The position numbers and the translations under genes were made by a program. A stretch of 64,000 bases of DNA, taken from positions 1 to 64,000 of the forward strand of contig JAEUHY010000059.1 of assembly GCA_016795325.1 (NCBI GenBank), given 5' to 3'. This document shows, in pieces, positions 28,927 through 38,414 of the stretch. The notes beneath the pieces are model-generated. The model was not told where the DNA came from. It was given only the letters and a program-made list of their open reading frames with translations, and ran no database searches. This DNA comes from Planctomycetota bacterium. Its GTDB lineage: Bacteria > Planctomycetota > UBA1135 > GCA-002686595. Position 1 is the stretch's first letter; the number at the start of each line of letters is the position of its first letter.

Positions 28927-30843
28927 TCAGGGCGTCCAGGCTACGCGCACGGCGTTGGAGAGGTTCGCCGTCGCGTTGGCGCAGAAGGCCGCCGAGTCGC
29001 GGTACCAGACCTGGTAGAAGCGAGCGCCGCCGCTCGCGGAGAGGCCGCCGGAGAGCGACAGCGGCGAGTCGCCGGCGATCGCGCCCCAAGTCGCGAGGCC
29101 GTTGACGCTGGTCTTCACGGCGCGCCGCACGAGCGGTGTGGCGATGCACAACAGGCCGTCGCTGAACGGCGTGCCCGCGCCGCCGCCGATGGTCGTGGAC
29201 CCCAGAAACAGCAGCGCCGTCGAAGGCTGGGGCAGGCCGCCGACCGCGAAGGAAAGCGAGTCGTTCGCGAGGCTCGCGCGGCCGCGCGCGTTGAGCAGCG
29301 CGCCGCCCGTCGGCTGCGAGTTGGCGCAGCCGTGACCATCCGCTCCGACGTTGGCGCACGGGCACGCGGCGCCGCTTCCGTCGCCAAAGCACAAGGTCTG
29401 CGCGTCGAGCGCGCCGTTCTCCATCAGCGTGCAGGTGTCGGCGATCTCGTCGAGCAACGCGAGATCGAGGTCCGCGTCGCGGTCGATGTCGAGGATCGCC
29501 GCGCAGGCCGGATTCGAGGTCGCGAAGAACGTCTGCTGGAGCGTCATGACGCCTGCTCCGTTGTTGTGGTACAGCGTCCAACGTCCGCCGCCGAAGGACG
29601 AGAGCACCCAGTCGAGATCGCCGTCGCCGTCGAGGTCGCCCAGGTCCGTTGCGGTCATCTGGCCGGCCCCGGGCACTACGGCCGCGGGCAGCAATCCGCC
29701 GAGGCCGTCTCCGAGCAGCACGGCGCCGTTGTTCGTCGGGCCGTTCGCGCTCGTCACGTCGAGCTTGCCGTCGCCGTTCACATCGCCGAGCACGATCATC
29801 CACGTCTGCCCGCCGGTGGCGCGCGGCGCCTGCGTCGCGAACGTGCCGTCGCCGTTCGAGAGCAGAACCCGCACGTTACCGCTGAAGCGTCCGCCGACGA
29901 CTACGTCCACGATGTGGTCGCCGTTCATGTCGCCCGCGGCCATGGCCCACGTGCCGCTCACCTCGCTCCCCAGGAAGCTGACCGGCCCGAACGTGCCGTC
30001 GCCGTTGTTGCGGCGCAGCGCGATGTTCTCGGAGCCCGTGTTGGCGCTCATCACGTCGATGTCGCCGTCTCCGTCGACGTCGAGCAACGCCATGCCGTGC
30101 GGTCCCACGCCCATCGGATACACGACCGCGGGCTGGAACGTGCCGTCACCGTTGCCGAGCAGCACGCTGACACTGTCGCCTGCGGTGTCGCACGTGACGA
30201 TGTCGATCTCGCCGTCGCCGTCGAGGTCGGCGTTCTCGTTCGGGCTGGGCGTCGAGCCCGTGACGTTGGGCGTGCCGACCAGCGCGCCGTACTGCCCGCT
30301 CGCGTCCGCGTCGTTCAAGTACACGCGCACGTCGGAGGTGTTCTCGCACACCAGCGCGATGTCGGTGTATTCGTCGCCGTCGAAATCGCAGGTCTGCGCG
30401 CCGTAGATGCGCGCGAAGGTGTTGGGATCGGCGTCCCAACTCGCGAGTTGGGTGAAGCTCATCGGCGCCGCCGCAGCCGCGACGCGGAAGGACGAGGCCA
30501 CACCCTGCGGCCGCAGGAAGCTGCCGTCGGCGGCGCGCAGCGTGTCGCTCAAACTCACCTGCACGACCTCGCCTGCTCCGAACGGTCGCCGCGGCGTGAA
30601 GCGCACCCGCGCGCCGCCGAGTTCGAGCGCGAACACGCCGTCGACCGGCCCGCACACCGAGCCGTAGAGCCGGATCTGCGCCAAGGTCGCGGGGTCGACG
30701 GCGCGATCGAAGTCGATCACGAGCGCCGTGTTGGCCGCTTGGTTGCCCGCGTGCAACTGCGGCTGGAGCGAAGTGACGTTGAGCTGGGCCAAGGCGCTGG
30801 CCGAGAGGCAAGCTGCGGCGACGAGCGAGTGCGCGAGAGTCAT
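28927..30843 (-). CDS. Secreted VCBS/FG-GAP repeat protein with a Cys-rich C-terminal domain
   Basis: ATG 30843 has CGGAGA upstream and a signal peptide (AHSLVAAACLSASALAQ). Residues 20-125 look like a bacterial Ig-like (SbsA/Big_5) domain (ALVIDFDRAVDPATLAQI, FGAGEVVQVSLSDTLRA). About seven VCBS units follow, each with a GDxxGDGxxD calcium loop (ADLDGDGEIDIVTCD, LDVDGDGDIDVMSAN, GDVNGDGKLDVTSAN, GDLDGDGDLDWVLSS). The last 170 residues start with CFGDGSGAACPCANVG and end QVWYRDSAAFC then ANLSNAVRVAWTP; this is a relative of the module on neighbouring proteins but with a different Cys-rich opening. The protein is extracellular, with ligand unknown. Confidence 0.82.
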   Translation of the reverse strand: MTLAHSLVAAACLSASALAQLNVTSLQPQLHAGNQAANTALVIDFDRAVDPATLAQIRLYGSVCGPVDGVFALELGGARVRFTPRRPFGAGEVVQVSLSDTLRAADGSFLRPQGVASSFRVAAAAAPMSFTQLASWDADPNTFARIYGAQTCDFDGDEYTDIALVCENTSDVRVYLNDADASGQYGALVGTPNVTGSTPSPNENADLDGDGEIDIVTCDTAGDSVSVLLGNGDGTFQPAVVYPMGVGPHGMALLDVDGDGDIDVMSANTGSENIALRRNNGDGTFGPVSFLGSEVSGTWAMAAGDMNGDHIVDVVVGGRFSGNVRVLLSNGDGTFATQAPRATGGQTWMIVLGDVNGDGKLDVTSANGPTNNGAVLLGDGLGGLLPAAVVPGAGQMTATDLGDLDGDGDLDWVLSSFGGGRWTLYHNNGAGVMTLQQTFFATSNPACAAILDIDRDADLDLALLDEIADTCTLMENGALDAQTLCFGDGSGAACPCANVGADGHGCANSQPTGGALLNARGRASLANDSLSFAVGGLPQPSTALLFLGSTTIGGGAGTPFSDGLLCIATPLVRRAVKTSVNGLATWGAIAGDSPLSLSGGLSASGGARFYQVWYRDSAAFCANATANLSNAVRVAWTP

Positions 30844-31213
30844 GGAACGATCTCCGAGTTGCTGAGCGGCGCCGGAGGACGACCCCTGCGGTCGACACGC
30901 CGACGTCCGCACTGCACTCACGCTAGAGCTGCATGCGTGCTCCGCGGGCGACGTGTCGGACACGTTAGGCCAAGCTGGGAGGGCGCTCGCTCGAACTCTG
31001 CGGACGAGCGTGGTCGGGATGTGCGCGGCGTACCTAGAAACCTCGACGCGTCGAACGACGACGCACTCCGAACGCGGTTGCGACGATCACGCGTCGGAGC
31101 GAAGCGGCGGATCGAGACGCAGCTCGCAGCGGACTCGCAGAGAAGATGCGCAGGCCGAGTTGGCGCGCTTTTCTTTGCACGCGAGAGCGTCGACGGAGTC
31201 CTTCCGTCAGGTG
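30844..31213. other. Intergenic stretch between the VCBS and fadE genes
   Basis: About 370 bases with no gene-like reading frame on either strand and no clear hairpin. It must hold the promoter of the VCBS gene and the 3' end of the fadE transcript. Confidence 0.4.
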
Positions 31214-33649
31214 CTAGTGCTGCACTGCGCTCAATTTGTCCGGTGCGAACGCGTCGACTTGCACTGCCGCGTCGCGCGACGCTTCCGCGCTGCGCAGCAG
31301 CTCGGCTTCGCGCTGCGTGATCACGCTCTTGTCGAGCGCTTGACGCACGAGGCTCGCTGCGGGGCCGCGCGGCAGGATCTGGCGCTTCTGCGCTTCCTTG
31401 ATGCGCTCGCGTGCTTCGCGCGACTCGAGCACCTTGTCGAGCGTGCCTTCGAGGAAGCCCAGACCCGCTTCGTGCGGCTCGGGCACGAAGATCGAGGGCG
31501 TGAGTGCGAGCCGCGCGGCGCCGTCGTCGAGGATCGCGCGCGCCAGTTGGCTCGTCGTGCGATCCGAGGGCGGCTTGGCGCGCGCGCCGAGCGGAAACAG
31601 CGCCAATTTCAGGCCGAAAGCGACCGCGCGCAGCGGCAGGTTGTCGATCAGGCCGACGAGCGCGTGTTCGATCTCGTACAGCGCGTGCTGCATGGCCCAG
31701 CGGAAGGCCGGCAGGTCGCGTTCGAGCTGGCCTTCGTCGACGAAACGCTTGGCTACGCCAGAGCCGATGTACAGCCAGGCGAGCGCGTCTGCGAGCCGTC
31801 CGCTCAAGTTCTCTTTGCGCTTGAGCGACGCGCCGAGCGTGCCCATCGCCACATCGGCGGAGAACGAGAACGCGGCGCTGTAGCGCGCGAGCTTCTGGAA
31901 GTACGGACCTGCCGGACCGTTGACCGGATTCGAGGCCAACGCGCCGTCGCAGGCGCCGAGCACCAGCGAACGCGCCATGTTCGTGAACACCAGTCCGACG
32001 TGGCCCCAGAACGCGCGGTCGAACCCCTCGAGATCGTTCTTCTCCGCGGCGGCGAGTTCGTCCTGCACCCACGGATGGCAGCGGATCGCGCCCTGCCCGA
32101 AGATGATCATGCTGCGCGTCAAGATGTTCGCGCCTTCGACGGTGATGCCGATCGGCGTGGACTGGTAAGCGCTGGCGAGCACGTTGCGCGGACCGCGGCA
32201 GATGCCCGCGCCGCCGACGACGTCCATCGCGTCGTTCACGACCACGCGCATCGCCTCGGTCGTGTAGGCCTTCATGATCGCCGTGATCACCGCGGGCTTC
32301 TCGCCCGCGTCGAGCGCGCCGAGCGTGAGCGCGCGCGCCGCGTCGATCGCGTAGGTCAGGCCCGCGATACGGCCCAGCCGCGCTTCGATGCCTTCGAAGC
32401 GGCCGATCGGCATGCCGAACTGCTCGCGCACCGTTGCGTAGGCGCCGACCACACGCGTCGAAAGCTGCGAGGCGCCGGCGGCGAGCGCCGGCAACGACAC
32501 GCCGCGTCCGGCGGCCAGGCACTGCATCAACATCACCCAGCCGCGGCCGGCTTGTTTGGGGCCGCCGATGATGAAGTCGAGCGGGACGAACACGTCGACG
32601 CCGCGCGTCGGGCCGTTCATGAACGGCACGCCGAGCGGATCGTGGCGTTCGCCGTGTTCGACGCCGCGTGTGCTGGTCGGAATCAGCGCGCAGGTGATGC
32701 CGAGGTCTTCTTCGCCGCCGAGCAATCGCTCGGGATCGCGCAGTTTGAAGGCGAGTCCGAGCACGGTCGCGATGGGGGCGAGCGTGATGTAGCGCTTGTC
32801 CCACGTCAGCCGCATGCCGAGCACTTCGCGGCCTTCCCACATCCCGCGGCACACCACGCCGACGCTGCGCATCGACGCCGCGTCGGATCCCGCCGAGGGT
32901 TCCGTGAGAGCGAAGCACGGCACTTCTTCGCCGCGCGCCAGGCGCGGCAAGTAGTGCTGCTTCTGCGCCTCGGTGCCGTAGTGCAGCAGCAGCTCCGCCG
33001 GGCCGAGCGAGTTGGGCACCATCACCGTCACGGCCGCCGTCACGCAGCGCGACGAGAGCTTGGCGATCACGGCCGACTGCATCTTGGCCGAGAACTCGAG
33101 CCCGCCGTAGGAGCGCGGGATGATCATGCCCATCAGCCCGGAGCGCTTGATGAACTCCCAGGCGCGCGGCGGCAGGTCGCCTGCCCGCACGACCTCGTCG
33201 TCGACGAGCAGGCGGCACAGTTCGTCGATCTCGCGTGCGAGGAAGTTGCGCTCGCGTTCATCGAGGCCGCGGCAGGCGAACGGCACGAGCTTGTTCCAAT
33301 CCGGTGCGCCGCTGAACAGTTCGCGGTCGAACCCGACGCTGCCCGCTTCGAGCGCCGCCTTCTCGGTGTCGCTCATCTTGGGCAGGATCTTCTTCACCGC
33401 CGGCAGCGCGGCCGCGGTCACGATGCCGCGCCGCAGAGGACGCAGGCCGAAGATCAGCGCGAGCGCTGCGAACAGCGCAGCGACGACGTAGAAGAGCCAC
33501 GGCGCCCACGGTCCTCCGCTCCACCACACGCCCAGCGCGATCGCTCCCGCGACCACCCAGCCCCAGTACGGTCGGCGCACGTAGGCGAACGCCACGAACA
33601 CCAGGGCCAAGCCTGCCAACGCCGCCAGCCAACCGATGAGGGTGAGCAT
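31214..33649 (-). CDS. fadE: Acyl-CoA dehydrogenase, FadE type
   Basis: First step of fatty acid beta-oxidation: forms trans-2-enoyl-CoA with FAD. At 811 residues it matches the long FadE (YafH) class, with two or three N-terminal membrane helices (LIGWLAALAGLALVFVAFAY; APWLFYVVAALFAALALIFG) ahead of the dehydrogenase. Typical blocks are SGLMGMIIPRSYGGLEFSA, VPNSLGPAELLLHYGTEAQK, CFALTEPSAGSDAASM, the REQFGMPIGRFEGIEARLG flavin-domain helix and VVGGAGICRGPRN, followed by the FadE-specific C-terminal domain. AGGAGA precedes ATG 33649. A TetR-type palindrome lies at the promoter (33664), which fits regulation by a fatty-acid-sensing repressor. Confidence 0.96.
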   Translation of the reverse strand: MLTLIGWLAALAGLALVFVAFAYVRRPYWGWVVAGAIALGVWWSGGPWAPWLFYVVAALFAALALIFGLRPLRRGIVTAAALPAVKKILPKMSDTEKAALEAGSVGFDRELFSGAPDWNKLVPFACRGLDERERNFLAREIDELCRLLVDDEVVRAGDLPPRAWEFIKRSGLMGMIIPRSYGGLEFSAKMQSAVIAKLSSRCVTAAVTVMVPNSLGPAELLLHYGTEAQKQHYLPRLARGEEVPCFALTEPSAGSDAASMRSVGVVCRGMWEGREVLGMRLTWDKRYITLAPIATVLGLAFKLRDPERLLGGEEDLGITCALIPTSTRGVEHGERHDPLGVPFMNGPTRGVDVFVPLDFIIGGPKQAGRGWVMLMQCLAAGRGVSLPALAAGASQLSTRVVGAYATVREQFGMPIGRFEGIEARLGRIAGLTYAIDAARALTLGALDAGEKPAVITAIMKAYTTEAMRVVVNDAMDVVGGAGICRGPRNVLASAYQSTPIGITVEGANILTRSMIIFGQGAIRCHPWVQDELAAAEKNDLEGFDRAFWGHVGLVFTNMARSLVLGACDGALASNPVNGPAGPYFQKLARYSAAFSFSADVAMGTLGASLKRKENLSGRLADALAWLYIGSGVAKRFVDEGQLERDLPAFRWAMQHALYEIEHALVGLIDNLPLRAVAFGLKLALFPLGARAKPPSDRTTSQLARAILDDGAARLALTPSIFVPEPHEAGLGFLEGTLDKVLESREARERIKEAQKRQILPRGPAASLVRQALDKSVITQREAELLRSAEASRDAAVQVDAFAPDKLSAVQH

Positions 33650-33663
33650 CCTGTTCTCCTTCG

Positions 33664-33675
33664 GACCGATCGGTC
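33664..33675. promoter_or_regulatory. TetR-family operator-like palindrome at the fadE promoter
   Basis: The 12-base perfect palindrome GACCGATCGGTC lies 15 bases upstream of the fadE start codon. A TATAAG -10-like element sits about ten bases further upstream on the minus strand, so a bound repressor would cover the transcription start. ACCGATCGGT cores are typical of TetR-family operators. The regulator is not encoded in the window. Confidence 0.5.
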
Positions 33676-33771
33676 GCGACCCTTATAGCGCCGCGAGCGC
33701 GCTCTCCCGCGTGCCAAAAACGGCGTAGCCCCAGCTTGGAAATTGCATTGTGGGCGGCGCGCTGCTCGCGC

Positions 33772-35595
33772 TCAGATCCCGAACTGACGCCTCAGCCAGC
33801 GCGGACGGCTGAAATCCCAATGGCTTTCGGCCATGGCGGCGACCAGCACCGGATAGAAGCCCTCGACGGCGCGGCGGTACGCGTCGTCGAGTCCCAGGCG
33901 CTGCGCGTAGTCGTCGAGCGCCGCGCGCTCCCAATCGCGCAAGCCCGTGCGTTCGCGCACGAGCTTCCAAGCGCTGGCGGCATCCAGGTCGTCTGCTTGC
34001 TTGCGCTCGTGGACGAGCAGGTGGAACAGGTCGAAGTAGGGCAGATCGCTCTCTTCGCCCGAACCCCAGTCGAGCAGCGCGACGATGCGGCCGCGCGCGT
34101 CGACTTGGATGTGTTTGCTGCGCAGATCGGCGTGGTAGACGACGCGCGGAAACGAGCGGCCGAGGAGTTGTTCCTTCGCGCGCGCGAGCATCGATCGCAG
34201 GTTGGCGGCGGTGTCCGGGTGTCCGCAGAAGCGCTCGACGAGGCGGAAGCGGCGCGCGATCAGGCGCTCGAACTCGGCCTCGTCGAGGGAGCGTGCGGGC
34301 TCGACCACGAGTTCGGCGAGCACACGCGACGCATCCTCGAGCAACGTGCGCGTCACGGCCAGGTCGCCGGTGTGCTGCGGCGCCGTGAGCCCGCTCGCGC
34401 GGCGTTCACACGTGAGGAACAGCCCTTCGAGCTCGCCGACGAACAGCAGCTCGGGCACGGGAGCGCGTGGAAAGCGCGCGCGGATCGAGCGCAGAAAACG
34501 CGCGTGCGTCACCAGTTGGCTGCGTTGCGCTGCGGACAAGCCGATGTGCACGCACCAGTCGCCGGCGCCGGTCGTCACGCTCGTGCTCGTTGTGGGGCGC
34601 GGCGTGTGGCGTGTGAAGAGCAGCGCGCTGTTGCCGCGTGTGGCAACCAGGTGCTCGAGCGCTCCGCGCGGCTCGCCGGTCGAGTGCGCGAGCGCGTCGA
34701 GCAGGCGCTCGACGCGTGGAACGCGCGCGACGTCCGAATCCGCGCGCACGCGGCTCTGCAGCAACGCAAACGACGGCGTGAGCAGCGGAAACAGGCCCAA
34801 CGACGCGCCGAGCAACTTGAGTTTGTTGCCGCGTTCCTTGGGGCCGAGCTCCAGGCTCGGCAGCGGCTCATCGAGGCCGACGACGTACGTGAACTCGCGC
34901 GCGTCGGGATACAACGCGAACGCGCGCGGCGCTTCGAATCGAGGAGCGTCGCACTGGCGGCGATATCCCGCGAGCGAACGTTCGCCGTGTGCGCTCGCGA
35001 CGCGCCGCATGTACTCGAACGGCCCGGGAACTCGGAACACGCCGCGCCGGCCGCTCGAGCGCTTGTAGGCGAAACGGTTGTCGGCGAGCAGCGCGAGTTC
35101 GCCCGCGCACACACGCTGCAGCTCGGCGAGTTCGGCGCACGCGTCCGGCGCGCTGAGCGGCGTCTCCTGAACCACGAGCGTGAACGCGCCGTCCTCGAAC
35201 GGCAGACGCGCGCCGTCGCTGCGTTGCACGGTCTGCGGCTCGTCGCCGGGCGTGAGCGCGCGGTTGCGCAGCTGCGCGAAGCGCAAGCGCGTCGCCGAGC
35301 GGTCGCACAACGTCACGCGCCAACCCGCGTGGCCCAGCGGCACGCTGACGCCCGAGAGCGCGTTGCCGACGAGCAGCGCCGTCGGCGGCGCGTCGTTCGG
35401 CGGCGTCGCACGCAGTAGCACGAGCCACGCGCCGCGCGCCTCGCGCTGCAGCTGCGTCAACCTGTCGGCGAGTTCGTCGGAGAGCTCGAGCAGCAGCGCC
35501 TCGAGCACCGCCTTGTATGGCTCGCCGCGCTCGAGCGCCGCGAGCGCCGGCGCCAGCGCTCGCTCGAGTTCGCCCTCGTGCGGCGCAGCGCTCAC
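33772..35595 (-). CDS. Methyltransferase-like domain fused to an aminoglycoside phosphotransferase-like kinase
   Basis: GTG 35595 overlaps the stop codon of the membrane protein gene as GTGA, giving 607 residues. The first 270 or so residues look like a SAM-dependent methyltransferase with a weak glycine loop (ALLVGNALSGVSVPLG), the acidic end of the second strand (VTLCDRSATRL) and LPFEDGAFTLVVQETPLS. The C-terminal half is an APH/choline-kinase fold: VVYHADLRSKHIQVD with the catalytic Asp490, and IVALLDWGSGEESDLPYFDL with the metal-binding Asp509. A methyltransferase plus kinase in one protein, coupled to a polytopic membrane protein, would fit modification of a lipid-linked or surface glycan. 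That role is inference; the substrate is unknown. Confidence 0.75.
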   Translation of the reverse strand: MSAAPHEGELERALAPALAALERGEPYKAVLEALLLELSDELADRLTQLQREARGAWLVLLRATPPNDAPPTALLVGNALSGVSVPLGHAGWRVTLCDRSATRLRFAQLRNRALTPGDEPQTVQRSDGARLPFEDGAFTLVVQETPLSAPDACAELAELQRVCAGELALLADNRFAYKRSSGRRGVFRVPGPFEYMRRVASAHGERSLAGYRRQCDAPRFEAPRAFALYPDAREFTYVVGLDEPLPSLELGPKERGNKLKLLGASLGLFPLLTPSFALLQSRVRADSDVARVPRVERLLDALAHSTGEPRGALEHLVATRGNSALLFTRHTPRPTTSTSVTTGAGDWCVHIGLSAAQRSQLVTHARFLRSIRARFPRAPVPELLFVGELEGLFLTCERRASGLTAPQHTGDLAVTRTLLEDASRVLAELVVEPARSLDEAEFERLIARRFRLVERFCGHPDTAANLRSMLARAKEQLLGRSFPRVVYHADLRSKHIQVDARGRIVALLDWGSGEESDLPYFDLFHLLVHERKQADDLDAASAWKLVRERTGLRDWERAALDDYAQRLGLDDAYRRAVEGFYPVLVAAMAESHWDFSRPRWLRRQFGI

Positions 35596-36806
35596 GCCGC
35601 GTTCTCGCGCACCGCGGCGCGCTCCCCGGGCGCGAGCACCAAGCCGAGCACGACCGCCGCAGCGGGCAGCATCAGCGCGAGGAAACCCAGCCACGTCGGA
35701 CGCAGGTGCGCGGCGAGCACGCTCGGCGGCGCGAAACGTTCGAGCGCGTGCAGCACGAACGCGAGCGCGGTGAAGACGAGCACGGCGCGCAGTTCCGCGC
35801 CGGGCCGCGGCGCCTCGCCGGGCCGCAGCGCCATCTCCTTGGGTCGGCCGCCGCTCACGCCGGCGATGCTCGCAACGACGGCGAAGCCCGCCGCGAGCCA
35901 CACCAGGCCCCACAGCTCGCGTCGGTTGACCGCTTCGAGGAAATCGGGCGCCGCGATCGGCAGGTCGAGCTCGTTGGAGAGCCGCACCGCCGCGCCTTCG
36001 CCCAAGCCCACCAGCGGCGCCAACACCAGCACGACCACCGCGAGCGTTCCCCACAGCGCGCGCCGCCGCGCGTGGTTGTGCGAGAACAGGATCAATGTCG
36101 CGCAGCCGGCCAGCCAGGTCGTGGGCGAGGCGGGGAAGCTCGCGGCTGCGCCAACCAGCGCCAGCGCGGCGTGGCGCGGATCGGCGCGCCGCGTCCAGCC
36201 GATCAGTCCCGCGCAGGTGAGCGCGACGAAGGCCGCCGGGAGCGTGGGGACGTGGTAGAGGCTCTCGCGCAGCGCGGGCGTCGTCACGAGAAGCGCTGCG
36301 ACCAGCAGCCGCCCGAGCACCGCGCGGCGCGCGAGCGCGAGGGCGTGCGCGACGCACACGGCGATCTGCAGCAGTCCGATGCTCGCGAGCACGCGTCCCG
36401 CGAGGTTGTCGGCGCTGCCTTCGGGAACCCACCACAGCGGCGACGTCGCCGCGAGCAACACCCCGAAGGCCGCCGGAAGTCGCCCCTGCGCGTCGACCGG
36501 AACCGGCGGCGCCTCGCCCGCGACGAAGGCGTGGGGCCGTGTGAACCAGCGCAGGGCGCCGAGCGCGAGCCACGGCGCCGCGAGCCACCAGCGGCGGGCG
36601 TGGGGGACTTCGGGGCCGACCGTGACGGTCCAGACCATCAGCGCGTAGCCGAGCAACGTGCTCGCGACGAGTGCGAAGGGCAGGTCGGCGAGGCGGGATC
36701 CGCCGGCGCGGCCGGGCGGGAGGTAGGCCAGCGCGCAGCGCCCGACCAGCACCAGCACGATGTAGTCGAGCCAGCCGTAGTCGATCGCTCGCCAAATCCA
36801 ATCCAT
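35592..36806 (-). CDS. Polytopic membrane protein of unknown function
   Basis: From ATG 36806 the protein is about 404 residues with roughly ten hydrophobic helices, such as LDYIVLVLVGRCALAYL, ALVASTLLGYALMVWTVTVG, AALALVGAAASFPASPTTW, LWGTLAVVVLVLAPLVGLG and FLALMLPAAAVVLGLVLAPG. Its architecture is like that of glycosyltransferase-C type or O-antigen-polymerase type proteins, but no diagnostic motif is visible. The last codons overlap the start of the methyltransferase-kinase gene. The divergent nitrilase gene starts 95 bases away. Confidence 0.7.
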   Translation of the reverse strand: MDWIWRAIDYGWLDYIVLVLVGRCALAYLPPGRAGGSRLADLPFALVASTLLGYALMVWTVTVGPEVPHARRWWLAAPWLALGALRWFTRPHAFVAGEAPPVPVDAQGRLPAAFGVLLAATSPLWWVPEGSADNLAGRVLASIGLLQIAVCVAHALALARRAVLGRLLVAALLVTTPALRESLYHVPTLPAAFVALTCAGLIGWTRRADPRHAALALVGAAASFPASPTTWLAGCATLILFSHNHARRRALWGTLAVVVLVLAPLVGLGEGAAVRLSNELDLPIAAPDFLEAVNRRELWGLVWLAAGFAVVASIAGVSGGRPKEMALRPGEAPRPGAELRAVLVFTALAFVLHALERFAPPSVLAAHLRPTWLGFLALMLPAAAVVLGLVLAPGERAAVRENAA

Positions 36807-36900
36807 GCGTTGTCGTGGGGCTCCGGCGGCGATGGTTGCCAAGTGCGCTCGCCAAGTAAAGCTGCGCGCGCGGGCCGAGGCCTCGCTACAACGTCGCTCC

Positions 36901-37719
36901 ATGCAGTTGGCGGCCCTTCAGTTCGACGTGCGGCGCAGCGCGCACGAGGTCAACCTCGCGGCGGTGGAGCGCGGCCTGCGCGAGGCGCGGCAGCGTGGCT
37001 TCGAGCTCGTGCTGCTGCCCGAAATGTGGGCCAGTTCGTTCCCCGACGCCGGCGCCGATCTGGGCGCACTCGTCGCGCTCGACGAACGCTGCGTGGAGCG
37101 TGTGCGGGAGCTCTCGCGCGAGCTCGAACTCGCCGTGTGCGGCTCGAGCTTCGCCTCGCTCGGCCCGGCGCGCCCCGCCAACCGCTGGCGCCTGTTCGAC
37201 CGCGGCGAACTGCTCGCGAGCTACGACAAGGCGCACCTGTTCTCTCCGACGGCTGAACCCGAGAGCTTCAGCGCCGGCGCCGAACCTCCGCCGGTGCTCG
37301 ACACGCGGCTGGGCCGCATCGCCGGCTGCGTGTGTTACGACCTGCGCTTCGTCGAACTCACGCGCCGCTGCTTCGACGAACGCGCCGAGCTCTTGCTCGT
37401 CCCCGCGCAGTGGCCCGCGGCGCGGGCGACGCACCTGCGCGCGCTGGCCTGCGGATTGGCGGTGCAGAATCAGTGCTTCGTGCTGGTCGCCAACCGCACC
37501 GGCAGCGAAGCGATCGGACGGCGCGAGTTGTTGCTCGAGTTCCCCGGCAACTCGCTGCTCGTCGATCCGCACGGCGTGGTGCTCGCGGAGGGGCGCGGCG
37601 TCGATGGGCTCGTCGGGGCGCAGGTGGACCTCGACGTCGCGCGCCAGATGCGCCGGCGCGTGCCGGTCGAGCGCGACGCGCGCCCCGAGGTGTACGCGCA
37701 CTGGCGCGCGGCGCGCTGA
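36901..37719 (+). CDS. Carbon-nitrogen hydrolase (nitrilase superfamily amidohydrolase)
   Basis: The catalytic triad is complete: Glu41 in LVLLPEMW, Lys110 in SYDKAHLF and Cys145 in GCVCYDLRF. The closing RATHLRALACGLAVQNQCFV and GNSLLVDPHGVVLAEG segments are typical of the omega-amidase/NIT2-like branch. The enzyme hydrolyses an amide such as alpha-ketoglutaramate or a related compound; the exact substrate is not decided. The length, 272 residues, is normal. ATG 36901 begins directly at the first strand (MQLAALQFDVRRS). It is cytoplasmic, and followed by a terminator hairpin. Confidence 0.9.
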   Translation: MQLAALQFDVRRSAHEVNLAAVERGLREARQRGFELVLLPEMWASSFPDAGADLGALVALDERCVERVRELSRELELAVCGSSFASLGPARPANRWRLFDRGELLASYDKAHLFSPTAEPESFSAGAEPPPVLDTRLGRIAGCVCYDLRFVELTRRCFDERAELLLVPAQWPAARATHLRALACGLAVQNQCFVLVANRTGSEAIGRRELLLEFPGNSLLVDPHGVVLAEGRGVDGLVGAQVDLDVARQMRRRVPVERDARPEVYAHWRAAR

Positions 37720-37755
37720 GGGCGGCCGCACTCGGCGCGAGCTCCGCAAACGGTC

Positions 37756-37787
37756 GACGGCTGCCGCGTTGTGCGCGGGCAGCCGTC
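37756..37787 (+). terminator. Terminator of the nitrilase-family gene
   Basis: A perfect 10-bp stem (37756-37765 with 37778-37787) is followed by a pyrimidine-rich run (TTCCGTCTCTCGTTTCTCTC). It lies 37 bases past the stop codon. Confidence 0.7.
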
Positions 37788-37850
37788 TTCCGTCTCTCGT
37801 TTCTCTCTCAGGCCAGCCCCTCTCTCACAAAGGGCTGTTCGGGTGGCCGG

Positions 37851-38414
37851 TCAGACCGGCGGCAGCGGGCGCCGTTGCAGGCGCGGGGCCGCGTCCTGGC
37901 CGTTGCCGTCGCGCGGCGTGATGACCGGAACGTGCGTGGGCATGCTCACGTTGGAGCAGGTCGTGTGTTGGCCGTTGTCGTCGCCGCGGGTCGACACGCC
38001 GGCGAAGCCGTGTTCGGCGCGCCGCCAAGCGGAGATCTCGCTGCGCTCGACGTCGAACCACAGTCCCTCGAAGGCGCGGTTGCGCAGTGCGCTCAAGTCG
38101 AAGTGCGCCGAGCGGAACGCGCCTGCGGCGTCGCGGCCGACTACGGTCAGTTCGAGCTCACGCAGGACGAGCGGGGTGAAGCGCGACTCGAAGCTCGAGT
38201 GCGGCGGGACGACGATGTGCTCCAGACGCGAGTCGTGGCGACCCTTGAGCACGAGCACGAAGGGCGTCGCGCTCAAGTTCTCGGCGCGCAGCGCGGTGGC
38301 GCCGACCTGCAGCTCCAGCTCGAAGGAGCGCGCGGGGGCGGGGGCGTCGCCGCCCAGGGCGGGGACGGACAGCGCCGCGAGGGCGAGCAGGGCGCGTTGC
38401 AGGGTGAGCTTCAT
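37851..38414 (-). CDS. Small exported protein of unknown function
   Basis: ATG 38414 starts a clear signal peptide (KLTLQRALLALAALSVPALG). The mature part, about 165 residues, looks like a beta-sandwich (SFELELQVGATALRAENLS, LVLKGRHDSRLEHIVVPP, LVLRELELTVVGRDAAGAFR). It ends in an unusual hydrophilic tail with SAWRRAEHGFAGVSTRGDD, THVPVITPRDGNG and Arg/Pro-rich last residues. No family is recognised. It is divergent from the ECF sigma gene at 38698, with a 283-base gap that must hold both promoters. Confidence 0.6.
   Translation of the reverse strand: MKLTLQRALLALAALSVPALGGDAPAPARSFELELQVGATALRAENLSATPFVLVLKGRHDSRLEHIVVPPHSSFESRFTPLVLRELELTVVGRDAAGAFRSAHFDLSALRNRAFEGLWFDVERSEISAWRRAEHGFAGVSTRGDDNGQHTTCSNVSMPTHVPVITPRDGNGQDAAPRLQRRPLPPV

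Noticed and set aside
30953..33688. 911-residue plus-strand frame opposite fadE
   Set aside because: It mirrors fadE, whose family match is certain; the composition is His/Arg/Glu-rich without recognisable motifs.
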